Below are positions 39,631-52,660 of a stretch of 64,000 nt of DNA, piece after piece. The stretch comes from Hydractinia symbiolongicarpus (taxonomy: Eukaryota > Cnidaria > Hydrozoa > Anthoathecata > Hydractiniidae): assembly GCF_029227915.1 (NCBI RefSeq), contig NC_079882.1, forward strand, positions 30,372,001 to 30,436,000. The letters run 5' to 3'. The notes below the pieces were generated by a model. It did not search any database. It saw only the letters and a program-made list of their open reading frames with translations, and was not told the origin of the DNA. A program made the position numbers and the translations under genes. Position 1 is the first letter of the stretch, and each line of letters begins with the position of its first letter.

Positions 39631-42600
39631 TAGTAACACTAGAAAAATATGGCTAAATACATGTTTGTTCCAATATGTGACGCCACCGTTGTAACTCAAA
39701 CCGACTGATACCGTTAGAAATTCAATGATATGTAGTTTTTGAAACTGTCTTTTTTTCTTCAGCGCGAGCTAACGGCAAGGATTGCTCCCACAGTAAAAAA
39801 TGACTTACTTATCTACATTTTTTTATAAAGCGCTATCACAGCGCCCAGTGTAATCGTTGAGTTCAAGCAATCATGTCAAATTAAGAAGAATGTTACTTTT
39901 TGGAGTCCAATTGGGGGATCATTAATCACATTTATAACGTCAAAGTCCAAAATCAGTTCAATTAAGTCCCACAGTCAATTGTTTCACTGTTAAAAGCCAT
40001 GCAACCTGGTAATATGTGAAACATATCGCTAAAGACATGTTGGTACGAATATGTGACGCAACCGTTGTACTTCAAGCGGACGGATACCGTTAGAAACTCA
40101 ATGAAATGCATTTTTGAGACTGTCTCTATATCTTCAGCGCGAACTTACGGCTAGGATTAGTCCCACAGTAAAAAATGACTTATTTAACTACATTTTTAAA
40201 TAAAGCGCTACCACAGCGCCCAGTGTAATCGTTGGGTTCAAGCAATCATGTAAATTTAAGAATAATGTTACTTCTTGGATTTCAATTGTTTCCTTTCTCA
40301 CATTCATAAGGTCAAAGTCAAAAATCAGTTCAATTAAGTCCCACAGTCAATCGTTTCACTGTTAAAAGCGATGCAACCTTGTAATATCAGAAACATATCG
40401 CTAAATACATGTTGGTTCGAATATGTTGCGCAACCGTTGTAACTCAAACGCACTGATACGTCTAGAAAGTCAATGAAATGTAGTTTTTGAAATTGTCTCT
40501 AATTTCTTAAGTCGCGCTAACGGCAAGGATTGCTCCCACAGTAAAAAATGACTTATTCATTTACATTTTTACATGAAGCGCTACCACAGCGCCCAGTGTA
40601 AATGCTGAGTTCCAGCAACCATGTCAGATTAAGAAGAATGCTATTTCTTGGAGTCCAATTATCTCATTTATTACATTTGTAAGGTCGCAGTCAAAAATCA
40701 GTTCAATTAAGTCCCACAGTCAATCGTTTCACTGTACAAAGCGATGAAACCTTGTAATATCTGAAACATATCGCTAAATACATGTTGGCAGGAATATGTG
40801 ACGCAGCCGTTGTAACTCAAACGCACTGATACCGTTAGAAACTCAATGAAATATAGTTTTTGAAACTGTCGCTATTTCATCAGCGCGCTAACGGCTAGGA
40901 TTGGTCCCACAGTATAAAATGACTTATTTATCTACATTTTTTAATAAAGCGCTATCACAGTGCCCAGTGTAATCGTTGAGTTCAAGCAATCATGTCAAAT
41001 TAAGAAGATTGTTATTTCTTGGATTCCAATTGTCTCATTTATCACATTTGTAAGGTCACAGTCAAAAATCAGTTCAATTAAGTCCCACAGTCAATCGTTT
41101 CACTGTTCAAAGCGATTAAACCTTGTAATATCTGAAACATATTGCTAAATACATGTTGGCAGGAATATGTGACGCAACCGTTGTGACTCAAACGGACTGA
41201 TACCGCTAGAAACTCAATGAAATGTAGGTTTTAAAACTGTCTGTATATCTTCAGCGCGTGCTAACGGCTAGGATTGGTCCTACAGTAAATAATGACTAAA
41301 TTATCTAAATGTTTAAAGGAAGCGCCACTACAGCGCCCCGTGTAATCGCTGAGTTCCAGTAATCATGTCAAATTAAGAAGAATGTTTTTTCTTGGAGTCC
41401 AATTGTCTCATTTATCACATTTAGAAGGTCAAAGTCAAAAATCAGTTCAATTAAGTCCCACAGTCATTCGTTTCACTGTCAAAAGCGATGCAACCTAGTA
41501 ACATTAGAAAAATATGGCTAAATACATGTTGGTTCCAATATGTGACGCAACCGTTGTAACTCAAACCGACTGATACCGTTAGAAATTCAATGAAATGTAG
41601 TTTTTGAAACTGTCTTTAATTCTTCAGCGCGAGCTAACGGAAAGGATTGCTCCCACAGTAAAAAATGACTTACCTATCTACATTTTTTTATAAAGCGCTA
41701 TCACAGCGCCCAGTGTAATCGTTGAGTTCAAGCAATCATGTCAAATTAAGAAGAATGCTATTTCTTGGAGTCCAATTGTCTCATTTATCACATTTAGAAG
41801 GTCAAAGTCAAAAATCAGTTCAATTAAGTCCCACAGTCATTCGTTTCACTGTCAAAAGCGATGCAACCTAGTAACATTAGAAAAATATGGCTAAATACAT
41901 GTTGGTTCCAATATGTGACGCAACCGTTGTAACTCAAACCGACTGATACCGTTAGAAATTCAATGAAATATAGTTTTTGAAACTGTCTTTAATTCTTCAG
42001 CGCGAGCTAACGGCAAGGATTGCTCCCACAGTAAAAAATGACTTACTTATCTACATTTTTTTATAAAGCGCTATCACAGCGCCCAGTGTAATTGTTGAGT
42101 TCAAGCAATCATGTCAAATTAAAAAGAATGTTATTTTTTGGAGTCCAATTGGGGGATCATTAATCACATTTATAACGTCAAAGTCCAAAATCAGTTCAAT
42201 TAAGTCCCACAGTCAATCGTTTCACTGTTCAAAGCGATGAAACCTTGTAATATCAGAAACATATCGCTAAATACATGGTGGTACGAATATATTGCGCAAC
42301 CGTTGTAACCCAAACCGACTGATACCGTTAGAAATTCAATGAAATGTAGTTTTTAAAACTGTCTTTAATTCTTCAGCGCGAGCTAACGGCAAGGATTGCT
42401 CCCACAGTAAAAAATGACTTACTTATCTACATTTTTTTATAAAGCGCAATCACAGCGCCCAGTGTAATCGTTGAGTTCAAGCAATCATGTAAAATTAAGA
42501 AGAATGTTACTTCTTGAAGTTCAATTGTCGTCTTTCTCACATTCATAAGGTCAAAGTCCAAGGCAGTTCAGTTAAGTCCCACAGTCAATTGTTTCACTGT

Positions 42601-45190
42601 TAAAAGCCATGCAACATAGTAATATCGGAAACATAGCGCTAAATACATGTTGGTACGCATGTGTGACTCAGCCGTTGTAACTCAAACGCACTAATACCGT
42701 TAGAAAGTCAATGAGATAAAGTTTTTGAAACTCTCTCCATTTCCTCAGCGCGCGCCAACGGCTAAGAATGGTCCCACAGTACAAAATGACTTATTTATCT
42801 AAAATTTTAAATAAAGCGCTACCACAGCGCCCAGTGTAATCGCTGAGTTCCAGTAATCAGGTCAAATTAAGAAGAATGTTTTTTTCTTGGAGTCCAATTG
42901 TCTTATTTATCACATTTATGAGGTCAAAGTCAAAAATCAGTTCAATTAAGTCCCACAGTCAATCGTTTCACTGTTAAAAGCGATGAAACGTAGTAACATC
43001 ACAAGCATATCGCTAAGTACATGTCGGTACGAATATGTTGCGCAACAGTTGTATCTCAAACGCACTGATACCGCTAGAAACTCAATGAAATGTAGTTTTT
43101 GAAACTGTCTCTATTTCTTCAGTGCGCGCTAACGGTAAGGATTGCTCCCACAGTAAAAAATGACTTATTTATCTGCATTTTTTAATAAAGTGCTATCACA
43201 GTGCCCAGTGTAATCGTTGAGTTCAAGCAATCATGTCAAAATTAAGAAGAATGTTATTTTTTGGATTTCAATTGTTTCCTTTCTCACATTCATAAGGTCA
43301 AAGTCAAAAATCAGTTCAATTAAGTCCCACAGTCAATCGTTTCACTGTTAAAAGCGATGAAACGTGGTAACATCACAAGCATATCGCTAAGTACATGTCG
43401 GTACGAATATGTTGCGCAACAGTTGCATCTCAAACGCACTGATACCGCTAGAAAGTCAATGAAATGTAGTTTTTGAAACTGTCTCTATTTATTCAGTGTG
43501 CGCTAACGGCTAGGATTGGTCCCACAGTAAAAAATGACTTATTTATCTACATTTTTTAATAAAGTGCTATCACAGTGCCCAGTGTAATCGTTGACTTCAA
43601 GCAATCATGTCAAAATTAAGAAGAATGTTATTTCTTTGATTCCAATTGTCTCATTTATCACATTTGAAAGGTCACAGTCAAAAATCAGTTCAATTAAGTC
43701 CCACAGTCAATCGTTTCACTGTTCAAAGCGATGCAACCTAATAACATTAGAAAAATATGGCTAAATACATGTTGGTTCCAATATGTGACGCAACCGTTGT
43801 GACTCAAACGGACTGATTCCGCTAGTAACTCAATGAAATGTAGGTTTTAAAACTGTCTGTATATCTTCAGCGCGTGCTAACGGCTAGGATTGGTCCCACA
43901 GTAAATAATGACTAAATTATCTAAATTTTTAAAGGAAGCGCTACTACAGTGCCCCGTGTAATCGCTGAGTTCCAGTAATCATGTCAAATTAAGAAGAATG
44001 TTTTTTCTTGGAGTCCAATTGTCTCATTTATCACATTTGAAAGGTCACAGTCAAAAATCAGTTCAATTAAGTCCCACAGTCAATCGTTTCACTGTTCAAA
44101 GCGATGCAACCTAATAACATTAGAAAAATATGGCTAAATACATGTTGGTTCCATTATGTGACGCAACCGTTGTAACTCAAACCGACTGATACCGTTAGAA
44201 ATTCAATGAAATGTATTTTTTGAAACTGTCTTTAATTTTTCAGCGCGAGGTAACGGCAAGGATTGCTCCCACAGTAAAAAATGACTTACTTATCTACATT
44301 TTTTTATAAAGCGCTATCACAGCGCCCAGATTAATCGTTGAGTTCAGGCAATCATGTCAAATTTGGAAGAATGTTATTTTTTGGAGACCAATTGGGGGAT
44401 CATTAATCACATTTATGACGTCAAAGTCCAAAATCAGTTCAATTAAGTCCCACAGTCAATTGTTTCACTGTTAAAAGCCATGCAACCTGGTAATATGTGA
44501 AACATATCGCTAAAGACATGTTGGTACGAATATGTGACGCAACCGTTGTACTTCAAGCGGACGGATACCGTTAGAAACTCAATGAAATGCATTTTTGAGA
44601 CTTTCTCTATATCTTCAGCGCGAACTAACGGCTAGGATTGGTCGCACAGTAAAAAATGACTTATTTAACTACATTTTTAAATAAAGCGCTACCACAGCGC
44701 CCAGTGTAATCGTTGAGTTCAAGCAATCATGTAAAATTAAGAAGAATGTTACTTCTTGGATTTCAATTGTTTCCATTCCCACATTCATAACGTCAAAGTC
44801 CAAAATCAGTTCAATTAAGTCCCACAGTCAATCGTTTCACTGTTCAAAGCGATGCAACCTAATAACATTAGAAAAATATGGCTAAATACATGTTGGTTCC
44901 AATATGTGACGCAACCGTTGTGACTCCAACGGACTGATACCGCTAGTAACTCAATGAAATGTAGGTTTTAAAACTGTCTGTATATCTTCAGCGCGTGCTA
45001 ACGGCTAGGATTGGTCCCACAGTAAATAATGACTAAATTATTTAAATTTTTAAATGAAGCGCTACTACAGCGCCCCGTGTAATCGCTGAGTTCCAGTAAT
45101 CATGTCAAATTAAGAAGAATGTTTTTTCTTGGAGTCCAATTGTCTCATTTATCACATTTAGAAGGTCAAAGTCAAAAATCAGTTCAATTA
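39590..45190. repeat. Copy 1 of the zone III 5.6-kb block (15 monomers)
   Basis: This block is duplicated in tandem at 45192-52660. The lag is 5602 bp for 39590-41757 (gatatgtag at 39727/45329; tacgtctaga at 40457/46059). It is 6722-6723 bp for 41757-42985 (tcaattgtcg at 42521/49243; aaatacatggtggtacg). It is 7470 bp for 43000-45190 (agttgcatct at 43421/50891; gctagtaact at 43821/51291; atttatgacg at 44411/51881). Confidence 0.92.
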
Positions 45191-45191
45191 A

Positions 45192-48100
45192 GTCCCACAG
45201 TCATTCGTTTCACTGTCAAAAGCGATGTAACCTAGTAACATTAGAAAAATATGGCTAAATACATGTTGGTTCCAATATGTGACGCCACCGTTGTAACTCA
45301 AACCGACTGATACCGTTAGAAATTCAATGATATGTAGTTTTTGAAACTGTCTTTTTTTCTTCAGCGCGAGCTAACGGCAAGGATTGCTCCCACAGTAAAA
45401 AATGACTTACTTATCTACATTTTTTTATAAAGCGCTATCACAGCGCCCAGTGTAATCGTTGAGTTCAAGCAATCATGTCAAATTAAGAAGAATGTTATTT
45501 TTTGGAGTCCAATTGGGGGATCATTAATCACATTTATAACGTCAAAGTCCAAAATCAGTTCACTTAAGTCCCACAGTCAATTGTTTCACTGTTAAAAGCC
45601 ATGCAACCTGGTAATATGTGAAACATATCGCTAAAGACATGTTGGTACGAATATGTGACGCAACCGTTGTACTTCAAGCGGACGGATACCGTTAGAAACT
45701 CAATGAAATGCATTTTTGAGACTGTCTCTATATCTTCAGCGCGAACTTACGGCTAGGATTAGTCCCACAGTAAAAAATGACTTATTTAACTACATTTTTA
45801 AATAAAGCGCTACCACAGCGCCCAGTGTAATCGTTGGGTTCAAGCAATCATGTAAATTTAAGAAGAATGTTACTTCTTGGATTTCAATTGTTTCCTTCCT
45901 CACATTCATAAGGTCAAAGTCAAAAATCAGTTCAATTAAGTCCCACAGTCAATCGTTTCACTGTTAAAAGCGATGCAACCTTGTAATATCAGAAACATAT
46001 CGCTAAATACATGTTGGTTCGAATATGTTGCGCAACCGTTGTAACTCAAACGCACTGATACGTCTAGAAAGTCAATGAAATGTAGTTTTTGAAATTGTCT
46101 CTAATTTCTTAAGTCGCGCTAACGGCAAGGATTGCTCCCACAGTAAAAAATGACTTATTCATTTACATTTTTAAATGAAGCGCTACCACAGCGCCCAGTG
46201 TAAACGCTGAGTTCCAGCAACCATGTCAGATTAAGAAGAATGCTATTTCTTGGAGTCCAATTATCTCATTTATTACATTTGTAAGGTCGCAGTCAAAAAT
46301 CAGTTCAATTAAGTCCCACAGTCAATCGTTTCACTGTACAAAGCGATGAAACCTTGTAATATCTGAAACATATCGCTAAATACATGTTGGCAGGAATATG
46401 TGACGCAGCCGTTGTAACTCAAACGCACTGATACCGTTAGAAACTCAATGAAATATAGTTTTTGAAACTGTCGCTATTTCATCAGCGCGCTAACGGCTAG
46501 GATTGGTCCCACAGTATAAAATGACTTATTTATCTACATTTTTTAATAAAGCGCTATCACAGTGCCCAGTGTAATCGTTGAGTTCAAGCAATCATGTCAA
46601 ATTAAGAAGATTGTTATTTCTTGGATTCCAATTGTCTCATTTATCACATTTGTAAGGTCACAGTCAAAAATCAGTTCAATTAAGTCCCACAGTCAATCGT
46701 TTCACTGTTCAAAGCGATTAAACCTTGTAATATCTGAAACATATCGCTAAATACATGTTGGCAGGAATATGTGACGCAACCGTTGTGACTCAAACGGACT
46801 GATACCGCTAGAAACTCAATGAAATGTAGGTTTTAAAACTGTCTGTATATCTTCAGCGCGTGCTAACGGCTAGGATTGGTCCCACAGTAAATAATGACTA
46901 AATTATCTAAATGTTTAAATGAAGCGCTACTACAGCGCCCCGTGTAATCGCTGAGTTCCAGTAATCATGTCAAATTAAGAAGAATGTTTTTTCTTGGAGT
47001 TCAATTGTCTCATTTATCACATTTAGAAGGTCAAAGTCAAAAATCAGTTCAATTAAGTCCCACAGTCATTCGTTTCACTGTCAAAAGCGATGCAACCTAG
47101 TGACATTAGAAAAATATGGCTAAATACATGTTGGTTCCAATATGTGACGCAACTGTTGTAACTCAAACCGACTGATACCGTTAGAAATTCAATGAAATGT
47201 AGTTTTTGAAACTGTCTTTAATTCTTCAGCGCGAGCTAACGGCAAGGATTGCTCCCACAGTAAAAAATGACTTACTTATCTACATTTTTTTATAAAGCGC
47301 TATCACAGCGCCCAGTGTAATCGTTGAGTTCAAGCAATCATGTCAAATTAAGAAGAATGTTATTTTTTGGAGTCCAATTGGGGGATCATTAATCACATTT
47401 ATAACGTCAAAGTCCAAAATCAGTTCAATTAAGTCCCACAGTCATTTGTTTCACTGTTAAAAGCCATGCAACCTGGTAATATGTGAAACATATCGCTAAA
47501 GACATGTTGGTACGAATATGTGACGCAACCGTTGTACTTCAAGCGGACGGATACCGTTAGAAACTCAATGAAATGCATTTTTGAGACTGTCTCTATATCT
47601 TCAGCGCGAACTAACGGCTAGGATTGGTCCCACAGTAAAAAATGACTTATTTAACTACATTTTTAAATAAAGCGCTACCACAGCGCCCAGTGTAATCGTT
47701 GAGTTCAAGCAATCATGTAAAATTAGGAAGAATGTTACTTCTTGGATTTCAATTGTTTCCTTTCCCACATTCATAACGTCAAAGTCTAAAATCAGTTCAA
47801 TTAAGTCCCACAGTCAATCGTTTCACTGTTAAAAGCGATGCAACCTTGTAATATCAGAAACATATCGCTAAATACATGTTGGTTCGAATATGTTGCGCAA
47901 CCGTTGTAACTCAAACGCACTGATACCGCTAGAAAGTCAATGAAATGTAGTTTTTGAAATTGTCTCTAATTTCTTAAGGCGCGCTAACGGCAAGGATTGC
48001 TCCCACAGTAAAAAATGACTTATTCATTTACATTTTTAAATGAAGCGCTACCACAGCGCCCAGTGTAAACGCTGAGTTCCAGAAACCATGTCAGATTAAG

Positions 48101-51100
48101 AAGAATGCTATTTCTTGGAGTCCAATTATCTCATTTATTACATTTGTAAGGTCGCAGTCAAAAATCAGTTCAAATAAGTCCCACAGTCAATCGTTTCACT
48201 GTTCATAGCGATGAAACCTTGTAATATCTGAAACATATCGCTAAATACATGTTGGCAGGAATATGTGACGCAACCGTTGTAACTCAAACGCACTGACACC
48301 GCTAGAAAGTCAATGAAATGTAGTTTTCGAAACTGTCTCTATTTATTCAGTGTGCGCTAACGGCTAGGATTGGTCCCACAGTAAAAAATGACTAAATTAT
48401 CTAAATTTTTAAATGAAGCGCTACTACAGCGCCCCGTGTAATCGCTGAGTTCCAGTTATCATGTCAAATTAAGAAGAATGTTTTTTCTTGGAGTCCAATT
48501 GTCTCATTTATCACATTTAGAAGGTCAAAGTCAAAAATCAGTTCAATTAAGTCCCACAGTCATTCGTTTCACTGTCAAAAGCGATGCAACCTAGTAACAT
48601 TAGAAAAATATGGCTAAATACATGTTGGTTCCAATATGTGACGCAACCGTTGTAACTCAAACCGACTGATACCGTTAGAAATTCAATGAAATATAGTTTT
48701 TGAACTGTCTTTAATTCTTCAGCGCGAGCTAACGGCAAGGATTGCTCCCACAGTAAAAAATGACTTACTTATCTACATTTTTTTATAAAGCGCTATCACA
48801 GCGCCCAGTGTAATTGTTGAGTTCAAGCAATCATGTCAAATTAAAAAGAATGTTATTTTTTGGAGTCCAATTGGGGGATCATTAATCACATTTATAACGT
48901 CAAAGTCCAAAATCAGTTCAATTAAGTCCCACAGTCAATCGTTTCACTGTTCAAAGCGATGAAACCTTGTAATATCAGAAACATATCGCTAAATACATGG
49001 TGGTACGAATATATTGCGCAACCGTTGTAACCCAAACCGACTGATACCGTTAGAATTTCAATGAAATGTAGTTTTTGAAACTGTCTTTAATTCTTCAGCG
49101 CGAGCTAACGGCAAGGATTGCTCCCACAGTAAAAAAGGACTTACTTATCTACATTTTTTTATAAAGCGCAATCACAGCGCCCAGTGTAATCGTTGAGTTC
49201 AAGCAATCATGTAAAATTAAGAAGAATGTTACTTCTTGAAGTTCAATTGTCGTCTTTCTCACATTCATAAGGTCAAAGTCCAAGGCAGTTCAGTTAAGTC
49301 CCACAGTCAATTGTTTCACTGTTAAAAGCCATGCAACATAGTAATATCGGAAACATAGCGCTAAATACATGTTGGTACGCATGTGTGACTCAGCCGTTGT
49401 AACTCAAACGCACTAATACCGTTAGAAAGTCAATGAGATAAAGTTTTTGAAACTCTCTCCATTTCCTCAGCGCGCGCCAACGGCTAAGAATGGTCCCACA
49501 GTACAAAATGACTTATTTATCTAAAATTTTAAATAAAGCGCTACCACAGCGCCCAGTGTAATCGCTGAGTTCCAGTAATCAGGTCAAATTAAGAAGAATG
49601 TTTTTTTCTTGGAGTCCAATTGTCTCATTTATCACATTTATGAGGTCAAAGTCAAAAATCAGTTCAATTAAGTCCCACAGTCAATCGTTTCACTGTTAAA
49701 GCGATGAAACCTTGTAATAACTGAAACATATCGCTAAATACATGTTGGTACGAATATGTGACGCAACCGTTTTGACTCAAACGGACTGATACCGCTGGAA
49801 ACTCAATGAAATGTAGGTTTTAAAACTGTCTCTATATCTTCAGCGTGTGCTAACGGCTAGGATTGTTCCCACAGTAAATAATGACTTAATTATCTAAATT
49901 TTTAAATGAAGCGCTACCACAGCGCCCAGTGTAATCGCTGAGTTCCAGTAATCAGGTTAAATTAAGAAGAATGTTTTTTTCTTGGAGCCCAATTGTCTCA
50001 TTTATCACATTTATAAGGTCAAAGTCAAAAATCAGTTCAATTAAGTCCCACAGTCAATCGTTTCACTGTTAAAAGCGATGCAACCTTGTAATATCAGAAA
50101 CATATCGCTAAATACATGTTGGTACGAATATATTGCGCAACCGTTGTGACTCAAACGCACTGATACCGCTAGAAAGTCAATGAAATGTAGTTTTTGAAAC
50201 TGTCTCTATTTCTTCAGTGCGCGCTAACGGTAAGGATTGCTCCCACAGTAAAAAATGACTTATTTATCTACATTTTTTAATAAAGTGCTATCACAGTGCC
50301 CTGTGTAATCATTGAGTTCAAGCAATCATGTCAAAATTAAGAAGAATGTTATTTTTTGGATTTCAATTGTTTCCTTTCCCCACATTCATAAGGTCAAAGT
50401 CAAAAATCAGTTCAATTAAGTCCCACAGTCAATCGTTTCACTGTTAAAAGCGCTGAAACGTAGTAACATCACAAGCATATCGCTAAGTACATGTCGGTAC
50501 GAATATGTTGCGCAACAGTTGTATCTCAAACGCCATGATACCGCTAGAAACTCAATGAAATGTAGTTTTTGAAACTGTCTCTATTTCTTCAGTGCGCGCT
50601 AACGGTAAGGATTGCTCCCACAGTAAAAAATGACTTATTTATCTACATTTTTTAATAAAGTGCTATCACAGTGCCCAGTGTAATCGTTGAGTTCAAGCAA
50701 TCATGTCAAAATTAAGAAGATTGTTATTTTTTGGATTTCAATTGTTTCCTTTCTCACATTCATAAGGTCAAAGTCAAAAATCAGTTCAATTAAGTCCCAC
50801 AGTCAATCGTTTCACTGTTAAAAGCGATGAAACGTAGTAACATCACAAGCATATCGCTAAGTACATGTCGGTACGAATATGTTGCGCAACAGTTGCATCT
50901 CAAACGCACTGATACCGCTAGAAAGTCAATGAAATGCAGTTTTTGAAACTGTCTCTATTTATTCAGTGTGCGCTAACGGCTAGGATTGGTCCCACAGTAA
51001 AAAATGACTTATTTATCTACATTTTTTAATAAAGTGCTATCACAGTGCCCAGTGTAATCGTTGACTTCAAGCAATCATGTCAAAATTAAGAAGAATGTTA

Positions 51101-52660
51101 TTTCTTGGAGTCCAATTGTCTCATTTATCACATTTGAAAGGTCACAGTCAAAAATCAGTTCAATTAAGTCCCACAGTCAATCGTTTCACTGTTCAAAGCG
51201 ATGCAACCTAATAACATTAGAAAAATATGGCTAAATACATGTTGGTTCCAATATGTGACGCAACCGTTGTGACTCAAACGGACTGATGCCGCTAGTAACT
51301 CAATGAAATGTAGGTTTTAAAACTGTCTGTATATCTTCAGCGCGTGCTAATGGCTAGGATTGGTCCCACAGTAAATAATGACTAAATTATCTAAATTTTT
51401 AAATGAAGCGCTACTACAGCGCCCCGTGTAATCGCTGAGTTCCAGTAATCATGTCAAATTAAGAAGAATGTTTTTTCTTGGAGTCCAATTGTCTCATTTA
51501 TCACATTTAGAAGGTCAAAGTCAAAAATCAGTTTAATTAAGTCCCACAGTCATTCGTTTCACTGTCAAAAGCGATGCAACCTAGTAACATTAGAAAAATA
51601 TGGCTAAATACATGTTGGTTCCAATATGTGACGCAACCGTTGTAACTCAAACCGACTGATACCGTTAGAAACTCAATGAAATGTATTTTTTGAAACTGTC
51701 TTTAATTTTTCAGCGCGAGCTAACGGCAAGGATTGCTCCCACAGTAAAAAATGACTTACTTATCTACATTTTTTTATAAAGCGCTATCACAGCGCCCAGT
51801 GTAATCGTTGAGTTCAGGCAATCATGTCAAATTAGGAAGAATGTTATTTTTTGGAGACCAATTGGGGGATCATTAATCACATTTATGACGTCAAAGTCCA
51901 AAATCAGTTCAATTAAGTCCCACAGTCAATTGTTTCACTGTTAAAAGCCATGCAACCTGGTAATATGTGAAACATATCGCTAACGACATGTTGGTACGAA
52001 TATGTGACGCAACCGTTGTACTTCAAGCGGACGGATACCGTTAGAAACTCAATGAAATGCATTTTTGAGACTGTCTCTATATCTTCAGCGCGAACTAACG
52101 GCTAGGATTGGTCGCACAGTAAAAAATGACTTATTTAACTACATTTTTAAATAAAGCGCTACCACAGCGCCCAGTGTAATCGTTGAGTTCAAGCAATCAT
52201 GTAAAATTAAGAAGAATGTTACTTCTTGGATTTCAATTGTTTCCTTTCCCACATTCATAACGTCAAAGTCCAAAATCAGTTCAATTAAGTCCCACAGTCA
52301 ATCGTTTCACTGTTCAAAGCGATGCAACCTAATAACATTAGAAAAATATGGCTAAATACATGTTGGTTCCAATATGTGACGCAACCGTTGTGACTCAAAC
52401 GGACTGATACCGCTAGTAACTCAATGAAATGTAGGTTTTAAAACTGTCTGTATATCTTCAGCGCGTGCTAACGGCTAGGATTGGTCCCACAGTAAATAAT
52501 GACTAAATTATCTAAATTTTTAAATGAAGCGCTACTACAGCGCCCCGTGTAATCGCTGAGTTCCAGTAATCATGTCAAATTAAGAAGAATGTTTTTTCTT
52601 GGAGTCCAATTGTCTCATTTATCACATTTAGAAGGTCAAAGTCAAAAATCAGTTCAATTA
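45192..52660. repeat. Copy 2 of the zone III block, with 3 + 2 extra monomers
   Basis: It matches 39590-45190 in three collinear pieces. Between them are two stretches absent from copy 1: about 47359-48480 (1121 bp, 3 monomers) and about 49707-50470 (about 748 bp, 2 monomers). These could be gains here or losses in copy 1. Further partial copies follow: gtcgcacag repeats at 52111 and 53232 (1121 bp), and gatatgtag at 54668 is 9339 bp (25 monomers) after 45329. Confidence 0.9.

Larger units (their letters stand above)
20960..39900. repeat. Satellite array zone II: X/Y monomers without the A-type monomer
   Basis: About 51 monomers. The interval between the flanking A-type starts (20542 and 39931) is 19389 bp, 52 monomers. 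Y monomers carry ctgttcaaagcgatgaaacc, atatattgcgcaacc and gctaccgcagcgcccag. X monomers carry gttggcacgaatatgtgacg, gttgtgactcaaacggac, gtaggttttaaaactg, cgctactacagcgccccg and gctgagatccag. Other monomers have catcacaagcatatcgc, or gtcgcagtcaaaaatcagttcag. The Y marker gctaccgcag at 21191, 21937, 23802, 24175, 25667, 26413 and 27533 is spaced by 2, 5, 1, 4, 2 and 3 monomers. No gene is present. Confidence 0.95.

Noticed and set aside
40960-41148. Near-identical 62-codon ORFs at 40960-41148 and 46562-46750, and a related 60-codon ORF at 57025-57207
   Set aside because: Their similarity follows from satellite duplication (lag 5602 bp), not protein conservation. Other copies of the monomer carry stops.
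48547-48738. Minus-strand ORFs of about 62 codons (48547-48738 and 57143-57331)
   Set aside because: Chance open frames in satellite. The second runs across the satellite-LINE junction.
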